Assembly (NCBI GenBank): GCA_964533515.1
Contig: CAZHMB010000021.1
Coordinates: forward strand, 1 to 10,352
Source of the DNA: CAZHMB01 sp964533515
GTDB lineage: Archaea; Nanobdellota; Nanobdellia; Pacearchaeales; GW2011-AR1
Reading direction: 5' to 3'
DNA length: 10,352 bases
The translations under genes were made by a program, and so were the position numbers. The notes under the pieces are model-generated. The model was not told the origin of the DNA. It saw only the letters and a program-made list of their open reading frames with translations, and made no database searches. The stretch's first letter is position 1; every line of letters starts with the position of its first letter. Of the stretch, positions 1 through 4,940 are shown one piece after another.

Positions 1-151
1 AATATACTTTTTGTTGTAACTCTTCCTCTTGTAATTCAATTATTGCTGGAAGGTATACTCCCATGTCGAATATAACTGCGTCTTCTCCTAAATCTACGCA
101 AGTCATGTTTTTCCCGACTTCGTTGAAACCACCTATAGTATGTATTTTCAT
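1..151 (-). CDS. Archaeal RNase J-type metallo-beta-lactamase/beta-CASP ribonuclease, N-terminal fragment
   Basis: Only the first 50 codons are in the window; the gene runs off the left edge. The reading frame starts at the ATG complementary to 149-151 and begins MKIHTIGGFNEVGKNMT, continuing to a VIFDMGVYLP segment. The IGG-x-NEVGKNMT opening and the hydrophobic strand ending in an Asp are typical of the first strands of the metallo-beta-lactamase fold in archaeal RNase J proteins. Those enzymes use two zinc ions and a beta-CASP domain for 5'-to-3' exonucleolytic RNA decay in the cytoplasm. The HxHxDH zinc motif and beta-CASP domain lie outside the window, so catalytic integrity cannot be judged. 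A TATA-like box sits about 25 bases upstream. A purine run (AGAGGAAAG) lies just before the start, but leaderless initiation fits the spacing as well. A related MBL-fold enzyme such as an FttA/CPSF homologue is less likely, because those carry an N-terminal KH region. Confidence 0.83.
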   Translation of the reverse strand, partial: MKIHTIGGFNEVGKNMTCVDLGEDAVIFDMGVYLPAIIELQEEELQQKVY

Positions 152-170
152 TTTGTTCTTTCCTCTTTTA

Positions 171-180
171 TTATTTATAT
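171..180 (-). promoter_or_regulatory. TATA-like box for the RNase J gene
   Basis: The minus strand reads ATATAAATAA, centred about 25 bases before the start codon at 151. That is the distance expected if transcription starts at or next to the ATG. Assigned by position and composition only. Confidence 0.55.
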
Positions 181-230
181 TAGTAAATAAGGGTTTTAAA
201 ATGTTTGGAGAAGAAAATTTAATAGGTGTT

Positions 231-551
231 CTATATAACTTCAACATCTGGAAGTTTTCCTCTTACGGCTTTTCTAAGTTCTTCTAATTCTGCTTCATTT
301 ACTTTGGGAATTCTTTTAGAATTTTTGAGCAAATTTCCTGTTGATACTGGCTCTGCACATATAGATAATCTTTGAATATTGTATCTTTTTATTTTTTCTT
401 TAATTCTTCTTGAGGAATCAGCAATATCTTGTCCGAGATATCCAACTTCAAGTTCTTCAAGACAACTAAAAGAATATCCATATCCATTTGGCCAATATCT
501 AATTCCAACTCTTGCCCATTTTTTATTTTCTGTTTTTCCACGCAACATCAT
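231..551 (-). CDS. Hypothetical protein, 106 residues, unrecognised
   Basis: I do not recognise this protein. The frame opens with two consecutive ATG codons (551 and 548) and ends at a TAG at 231-233. It has no signal peptide or membrane segment, so it is probably cytoplasmic. The N-terminal third is aromatic-rich (KKWARVGIRYWPNGYGYSF), followed by a mixed-charge helical stretch around residues 44-57, a strand-like RLSICAE at 61-67, and a charged helix around 84-97. Two cysteines occur (30 and 65). Evidence that it is a real gene: the frame fills the space between the RNase J promoter and a divergent promoter region, and a TATA-like box sits 25 bases before its ATG. A plus-strand frame over the same bases (379-576) is a hydrophobic, Ser/Leu-rich antisense shadow. 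The RNase J gene follows 79 bases downstream on the same strand but has its own TATA box, so co-transcription is not required. Confidence 0.7.
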   Translation of the reverse strand: MMLRGKTENKKWARVGIRYWPNGYGYSFSCLEELEVGYLGQDIADSSRRIKEKIKRYNIQRLSICAEPVSTGNLLKNSKRIPKVNEAELEELRKAVRGKLPDVEVI

Positions 552-570
552 GACCTTTTATAATTTCCTG

Positions 571-580
571 ATTTAAAAGT
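571..580 (-). promoter_or_regulatory. TATA-like box for the 106-residue hypothetical gene
   Basis: The minus strand reads ACTTTTAAAT, centred about 25 bases from the ATG at 551. A second A/T run (TTATAAAAGG) lies only about 10 bases from the start codon, which is too close for a leaderless start there. This box forms a divergent pair with the one at 602-610; the two are only about 30 bases apart. Confidence 0.5.
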
Positions 581-601
581 ATTATTGTTCTATAAAGAAA
601 G

Positions 602-610
602 ATTTAAAAC
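602..610 (+). promoter_or_regulatory. TATA-like box for the cysteine-rich membrane protein gene
   Basis: The sequence ATTTAAAAC is centred 26 bases before the ATG at 632. This spacing supports 632 as the start codon and a leaderless transcript. Confidence 0.55.
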
Positions 611-631
611 TCTCTTTAGGTTTTGTATTTC

Positions 632-1003
632 ATGGCCGACAAAAAAAAGAGTAAAAAAATCGTTAAGACAAAGTTTACACAAGGAAAGAAATCTGGAAAG
701 TATAAAAAGAAAATTATCGTTTTGTTTTCAATGGTTGTTGTTTTGGGAATTATAATTTCTCTGATGAATTTTTTTCTTGAAGTTGGAAAAACAGATAATG
801 GGGAAAGTTGTGTTAGAGTTCAGACAACTTGTTGTTCTTGCAGATCGGGAGGTGAGGAAGTTTGTGTTTTAGAAAGCGAGAAAGTAGATTATGCAATTAA
901 TCAATCAGAATGTTCTGAAAGAAGAATTTGCGTTCAGATGTTCAATTGTAATCCTGGAAGTTGTGAGAATGTTGATGGTGTGTGTGGCTTTATTGAAGAA
1001 TAA
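632..1003 (+). CDS. Single-pass membrane protein with a 10-cysteine ectodomain
   Basis: This 123-residue protein is not one I can assign to a named family. It has three parts: a very basic cytoplasmic N-terminus (residues 1-27, about half Lys), one hydrophobic segment (about 28-49), and an extracytosolic domain of about 74 residues. By the positive-inside rule the C-terminus is outside. The ectodomain has ten cysteines, at 60, 67, 68, 70, 78, 94, 100, 106, 111 and 118. The first cluster reads TTCCSCRSGG, followed by Cys78. Ten cysteines in so short a domain suggest up to five disulfides, or a metal site, and a compact rigid fold. I start it at ATG 632 rather than the in-frame TTG nine bases upstream, because a TATA-like box lies 26 bases before 632. 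It precedes the surface protease gene by 30 bases, so a cell-envelope role is likely; the molecular function is unknown. Confidence 0.8.
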   Translation: MADKKKSKKIVKTKFTQGKKSGKYKKKIIVLFSMVVVLGIIISLMNFFLEVGKTDNGESCVRVQTTCCSCRSGGEEVCVLESEKVDYAINQSECSERRICVQMFNCNPGSCENVDGVCGFIEE

Positions 1004-1013
1004 TTTTATAAAC
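1003..1013 (+). promoter_or_regulatory. TATA-like box for the protease gene, abutting the preceding stop codon
   Basis: The sequence ATTTTATAAAC begins on the last base of the preceding gene's TAA stop and is centred about 26 bases before the ATG at 1034. The protease gene can therefore have its own promoter even though the intergenic gap is only 30 bases. Confidence 0.6.
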
Positions 1014-1033
1014 TTCTCTCTCAATGTATTTTT

Positions 1034-3940
1034 ATGAGAAAAGGGTGTGTGTTTTTGTTTTTTGCAATGTTTGTTTTATTTGGAAGTCTAGTTGTTTTGT
1101 CAAGTGGCAATGTTTATTCTGGGAAAATTGATTCAAAGATTTTGGAAAAGTTTGATGCTGGTCAGGAGAAAGTTAAAGTTATTGTTAATGTTAAAGTGAA
1201 TGACCCTAAAAAAGGATTGAGAATTTTTTCTGGAGCAAAGGAAAAGGGTAGGGAAGAAGTTATTTCTGAAATTGGTGAAGAAAAAATTAGACATAGATTA
1301 TCTAACGATAGCTTTAGTGCCGAGTTGACTTTGGAGGAAATTGAGAAATTAGCGGACAGAGGGGATATTTTGAATTCTGTTTGGCCAGTGAAATTATATC
1401 TGCAAGATTCAGCCCCACTGATAAACGCTACTGCTTCTTGGGATTTACAAGAATCAGAGTTAAATCTTACTGGACAAGGTCAAACCGTTTGTGTTTTAGA
1501 TACAGGAATTAATTTTTCTCATCCAGATCTGCAAGGAAAAAATCTAAGTTGTAATATTGATTGTGTTAATAATTCTTGTGTAGAAGATTGTTCTGTTACC
1601 GATGATCATGGGCATGGTACACATGTTGGAGGAATCGTTTCTGCAAACGGAGGAATTAAAGGGGTTGCTCCGGGGGCAAATTTAATTGGCGTTAAAGTTT
1701 TAGATTCTACCGGTTCCGGAGATACTGATGATGTTGTTGCAGGAATGCAATGGTGTATTGATAACGCAGATACATATAATATTTCAGTGATAAGTATGAG
1801 TTTGGGATGTAATGAAACTGTGGGGGGATATTTAGCTTATTGTGATTCCTCAAATCTTTCAGATAATGCTTGTGGGAGAAAAGATTTTACAGAGAAAATA
1901 AATTCTGCTATTGCAAGTAATATTTCTGTTGTATCTGCTACTGGAAATGACTATTGGGAAGGTGCTATTGGTGCTCCAGCCTGTATCCAAAATGCAACCC
2001 GGGTTGGTTCCTCAACAAAAGTAGATGCAATGTCAAGTTTTTCAAATAGATGGAATTTGTCAATGATATTAGCTCCAGGGAGTTTGATTAATTCCACTAG
2101 ATGGAATCCTGGGGGAGATATTGCTGGTTGTGTAGAAGAAGGAGATTATATGACTTGTTCAGGAACCTCTATGTCAACACCACATGTTGCAGGAGCAATT
2201 GCAATTATAAATCAATTTTTATCTCTGACTGGACAAAGCAAAACTCCCTTGGAAATTGAAACTGTTTTGAACGACACAGGGGTTGAAGTAGATGATTCCG
2301 GGGGAAGCGGGAAAAATTATTCACGTATAGATATTTATTCGGCTGTAATTTCATTAGATAATTCAAATCCTGTCGTAACTTTGGTAAGCCCTGAAAATGG
2401 AAGTGCCTTGATAAACGGAAATCAAACTTTTTCATGTAATGCGACAGATTTATCTTTGAAAAATGTGACTCTTTATGTTTGGAATTCTTCAGGAATTTAT
2501 AACACAAGTTCAGAAATAATATCTGGATTCTCATACACTTTTGAAGTTAATTTAACTGGCATCCCCTCAGAAGATTACGAATGGAATTGCTTGTTTTATG
2601 ACGAGAATCTAAATTCGGCTTGGGCATCTGAAAATTATACTCTTCTAAATGATACGACTCCCCCTACCATTGAGATTACAAATCCTGAAAATTCTTCCTG
2701 GTTGGATCAAAATAAATTTAATTTAACAACAAATGAAAATTCAAGTTGCTGGTTTTCTGTGAATGAAGAAACAAATATTTCTATGGTAAGTACAGATAAT
2801 ATTAATTTTGGCTATTTGAATGATACTTTAGATGAAAGCAATTTAACTACTGAATATAATGTTAGTTTCTTTTGTAACGACACCTCTGGAAATTTGAATG
2901 ATAGTTTGGCTTTAATTTACTTTGGAATTGACAAAACTTTTCCAAACGCAACTCTTGTTTCTCCAGCTTCTGGATATTCAACAACTTCCACGAATATCTC
3001 TTTTCAGTTTAATGTTTCTCAGATTGATAATAGAAGTAATATCTCTAATTGTGAATTAATAATTAGTGGAACTTCAAATTCAACAACACAAAACACAACC
3101 GCTGTAAGTTTGAATTCAACAAATACGGTTGCAAGAGATTTAACTCCCGGAAATTATGACTGGAAAATAAATTGCTCAGATGAGGCAGGAAATGAATTTA
3201 ATTCTTCTGCGAGAAGTTTGACTATTACTGCAGTTGTTACATCCAGTTCTTCTGGTGGGGGTTCATCTAGTTCGAGTTCGTCTTCTGGCGGGGCAATCGT
3301 TACAACCGCAAGCGTGGTTAGTATTTCCGTAAGTGAAGTTTCAGATGCTGAAGGTTATAGTGATTCTTTTGCGGAGGGGGATAAGATAGAATTTGAATTG
3401 CCTGCAACTTCGTCTTCAAATTCTGGTTCATCTAGCAGTTCAAGTTCCGGAGGAGAATCTGAAACTGGAATTATGTTAAGTTCTTCGGGTTCTGGAAAAA
3501 CACATACTGTTACTGTTGAAGAAATTTTGATAAATAAAAATAAAGCAAGGATTATTATCCAAAGTGATCCGGTCGTTATTCTCTTAGGCATTGGTGAAGA
3601 AAGAAAGTTAAGTCTAGATACTGGGGGGTATTATGATTTTTATATCAAGCTTAATTCCATAACCAACGGAAAAGCAGATATCACTGTTAAAGCAATTCTT
3701 GAAATTATTCCTGAAGATGTTCAAAGTAATGACTCTGCAGAGGTAGATGTTCAGGAGGGAGATTTCTTAGACGATGTTTTTGAAGATTTTTTTAGATTTA
3801 AAAGTATGAATTTAATTTTATGGGGTTTGTTAATCCTTGTTCTTCTTTTTGCCGCACTTGAAATGAGGAAGATACTGCCCTTTTTAGAGGAAAGTGCCGA
3901 AGGCGCTAGAGATAGATATTTGGCAGGTGTTGGAAGATGA
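1034..3940 (+). CDS. Membrane-anchored subtilisin-like serine protease (peptidase family S8) with Ig-like modules
   Basis: This 968-residue extracellular protease belongs to peptidase family S8. It starts with a signal peptide (about 1-25), followed by an I9-like propeptide region (about 45-123). The catalytic domain covers about 148-440: Asp156 in VLDTGI, His194 in HGHGTHVGG, the oxyanion Asn305 in SATGND and the nucleophile Ser379 in GTSMSTPHVAG. All are intact, so an active endopeptidase is expected. Four cysteines (173, 177, 182, 186) sit in the loop before the catalytic His. Three Ig-like beta-sandwich modules follow, starting near 445, 542 and 635 with variants of P-x-VTLVSPENG and rich in NxS/T sequons. 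Two Ser/Gly-rich stretches (736-753 and 793-807) flank part of a C-terminal beta domain (to about 892). A single membrane segment (about 926-942) precedes a charged cytoplasmic tail. The likely role is processing or degradation of proteins at the cell surface; the substrate is unknown. Confidence 0.95.
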   Translation: MRKGCVFLFFAMFVLFGSLVVLSSGNVYSGKIDSKILEKFDAGQEKVKVIVNVKVNDPKKGLRIFSGAKEKGREEVISEIGEEKIRHRLSNDSFSAELTLEEIEKLADRGDILNSVWPVKLYLQDSAPLINATASWDLQESELNLTGQGQTVCVLDTGINFSHPDLQGKNLSCNIDCVNNSCVEDCSVTDDHGHGTHVGGIVSANGGIKGVAPGANLIGVKVLDSTGSGDTDDVVAGMQWCIDNADTYNISVISMSLGCNETVGGYLAYCDSSNLSDNACGRKDFTEKINSAIASNISVVSATGNDYWEGAIGAPACIQNATRVGSSTKVDAMSSFSNRWNLSMILAPGSLINSTRWNPGGDIAGCVEEGDYMTCSGTSMSTPHVAGAIAIINQFLSLTGQSKTPLEIETVLNDTGVEVDDSGGSGKNYSRIDIYSAVISLDNSNPVVTLVSPENGSALINGNQTFSCNATDLSLKNVTLYVWNSSGIYNTSSEIISGFSYTFEVNLTGIPSEDYEWNCLFYDENLNSAWASENYTLLNDTTPPTIEITNPENSSWLDQNKFNLTTNENSSCWFSVNEETNISMVSTDNINFGYLNDTLDESNLTTEYNVSFFCNDTSGNLNDSLALIYFGIDKTFPNATLVSPASGYSTTSTNISFQFNVSQIDNRSNISNCELIISGTSNSTTQNTTAVSLNSTNTVARDLTPGNYDWKINCSDEAGNEFNSSARSLTITAVVTSSSSGGGSSSSSSSSGGAIVTTASVVSISVSEVSDAEGYSDSFAEGDKIEFELPATSSSNSGSSSSSSSGGESETGIMLSSSGSGKTHTVTVEEILINKNKARIIIQSDPVVILLGIGEERKLSLDTGGYYDFYIKLNSITNGKADITVKAILEIIPEDVQSNDSAEVDVQEGDFLDDVFEDFFRFKSMNLILWGLLILVLLFAALEMRKILPFLEESAEGARDRYLAGVGR

Positions 3941-3948
3941 GAGTAATT

Positions 3949-3957
3949 ATTATAAAC
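3949..3957 (+). promoter_or_regulatory. TATA-like box for the Pop5 gene
   Basis: The sequence ATTATAAAC is centred 25 bases before the ATG at 3978 and only about 10 bases past the protease stop codon. Its position supports 3978 over the in-frame upstream ATG at 3894. Confidence 0.6.
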
Positions 3958-3977
3958 TCTATTTTGTTGATAAAATT

Positions 3978-4325
3978 ATGAAAGCGCTTAAACCATCACA
4001 GAAAGAAAATAAAAGATATCTTTTAATTAGTTCTGGAAAGTTGAATGGGAAAAAACTTCAAGAAGTAGTTGAGAAATCTATTTTGGATTTTGTTGGCGTT
4101 TTGGGAATGTCGAAAACCGGATTGGGTTGGATAAAGGCTGAGAAAGACCTGGCACCCAGGGGTGCACCCTCTAATACCCTAAAGGACACAAGTGAGGGCA
4201 AAGGAAAAGTTGTTGCATGTATAAATCGTGAAGCTGTTAATTCTTTTCGAGCGAGTATTGTTGTTTCTGAAATTAAGATGCAAGTCGAGAAAGTTAGCGG
4301 GACTTTGAAAGGGTTGCTTGGTTGA
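3978..4325 (+). CDS. rnp2: RNase P protein component Pop5 (Rnp2)
   Basis: Pop5 is a protein subunit of archaeal RNase P, the ribonucleoprotein that removes 5' leaders from pre-tRNAs; it pairs with Rpp30 and helps form the catalytic RNA core. The 115 residues show the expected pattern: RYLLISSGKL as the first strand, a helix with VVEKSILDFVGVLGMSKTGL, then WIKAE, a basic GKVVACINREAVNSFRASI segment, and the family's characteristic end VEKVSGTLKGLL. I place the start at ATG 3978. An in-frame ATG at 3894 would add 28 residues unlike the family and overlap the protease gene, and a TATA-like box lies 25 bases before 3978. Unusual feature: residues about 57-73 (DLAPRGAPSNTLKDTSE) widen a loop that is normally a short acidic turn, and the DNA there is GC-rich and palindromic. 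Assignment is from sequence pattern without a search. Confidence 0.85.
   Translation: MKALKPSQKENKRYLLISSGKLNGKKLQEVVEKSILDFVGVLGMSKTGLGWIKAEKDLAPRGAPSNTLKDTSEGKGKVVACINREAVNSFRASIVVSEIKMQVEKVSGTLKGLLG
4160..4169. repeat. Perfect 10-base palindrome in a GC-rich insertion within Pop5
   Basis: GGGTGCACCC is a perfect palindrome. It overlaps two alternative hairpins: CCTGG-CAC-CCAGG (4148-4160), and GCACC/GGTGC arms within 4152-4165. The surrounding stretch, about 4148-4200, is much richer in G and C than the rest of the gene and encodes the extra Pop5 loop. A CCCTC/GAGGG pair further spans 4167-4198. Confidence 0.75.
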
Positions 4326-4367
4326 GTGCTAGAAGGGATAATTTGGAGGGTAGGGAAAAACGATAAG

Positions 4368-4377
4368 TTTTTAAATA
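4368..4377 (+). promoter_or_regulatory. TATA-like box for the second small membrane protein gene
   Basis: The sequence TTTTTAAATA is centred about 25 bases before the ATG at 4397. It lies in a 71-base intergenic gap that otherwise shows only a G-rich stretch (GGAGGGTAGGG at about 4345-4355). Confidence 0.55.
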
Positions 4378-4396
4378 ATCAAAAGATGATATCTCT

Positions 4397-4885
4397 ATGG
4401 TAGAAAAAAATTATACATATCAGATTATTTCTGTAATTCTTCTTATTGCTGTCATCACTTTCGCAGGCCTATATTTTAATAAATCTGTGCCTTCTTGTCC
4501 TGAAACTGGAGCGCAAGAATGTCCTGGGCCAGAACAAAAAGCACTAATGTTTGGCATCTTAAACACTTGGGGCGAAAATCTTTATGATTCAAGTGAATAT
4601 CTTCTTGGAGTAGATGTTTATAACTTTGGTGAAATTGAAGCAAAGAATGTAGAATTGATTTGCGACATTTATGTGGGGGATGATGAAGGTTACATTGTTT
4701 CAGAAATTCCTGTAACAACTATCACAAAACGAATTGGAAATGTTGCATCAACTTCTTATAAATATGGTGAATTGGAAGCAGAGAAGAGTTCACAAAAAGA
4801 AGGGCTTTACCCTCTTGCTGTTTGCTCTGTAAATTATTGCGAAAACTGCGAAATCCTAGATGATAGAATCGAAGAATTGCAATAG
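4397..4885 (+). CDS. Membrane-anchored protein with a six-cysteine ectodomain
   Basis: This 162-residue protein has a short cytoplasmic start, one N-terminal hydrophobic segment (about residues 9-27) and an extracytosolic domain. The ectodomain has alternating strand-like stretches, including YLLGVDVYNFGEIEAKNVEL (69-88) and GLYPLAVCSVNYC (136-148). That pattern resembles the small beta-sandwich domains (CARDB or APHP type) in archaeal surface proteins, where a V-x-N-x-G-x-x-x-A-x-N-V motif is common; the fold is inferred, not certain. Six cysteines (34, 42, 89, 143, 148, 151) could form three disulfides. Two are near the membrane and two flank YCENCEI near the end. The hydrophobic segment could be an uncleaved signal anchor or a cleaved signal peptide; I favour an anchor because no clear cleavage site follows. 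It is convergent with the polymerase gene and probably monocistronic. Its function is unknown. Confidence 0.82.
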   Translation: MVEKNYTYQIISVILLIAVITFAGLYFNKSVPSCPETGAQECPGPEQKALMFGILNTWGENLYDSSEYLLGVDVYNFGEIEAKNVELICDIYVGDDEGYIVSEIPVTTITKRIGNVASTSYKYGELEAEKSSQKEGLYPLAVCSVNYCENCEILDDRIEELQ

Positions 4886-4923
4886 TTTTTTCTGCTAAAC
4901 TTATCATTTTTAAATCAAAAATC
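4886..4923. terminator. Candidate bidirectional terminator between convergent genes
   Basis: A six-T run (4886-4891) directly follows the stop codon of the plus-strand gene, matching archaeal oligo-T termination. The stretch ATTTTTAAATCAAAAAT (4906-4922) is an A/T inverted repeat that gives a T-run on either strand, so it could also end polymerase-gene transcripts arriving from the right. Confidence 0.5.
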
Positions 4924-4940
4924 TATCTAATTTAATTGGT

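Noticed and set aside
623..631. In-frame TTG as an upstream start for the 10-cysteine membrane protein
   Set aside because: It would add only three residues, and the TATA-like box spacing fits the ATG at 632.
2205..2534. Minus-strand open frame of 109 codons inside the protease gene
   Set aside because: It is antisense to the end of the catalytic domain and the first Ig-like module, and its composition (Phe, Leu, Lys, His rich) looks like a complement artefact.
3894..3977. Upstream ATG extending Pop5 by 28 residues and overlapping the protease gene
   Set aside because: The extra residues do not resemble Pop5, and a TATA-like box would lie inside that extension, 25 bases before the internal ATG at 3978.
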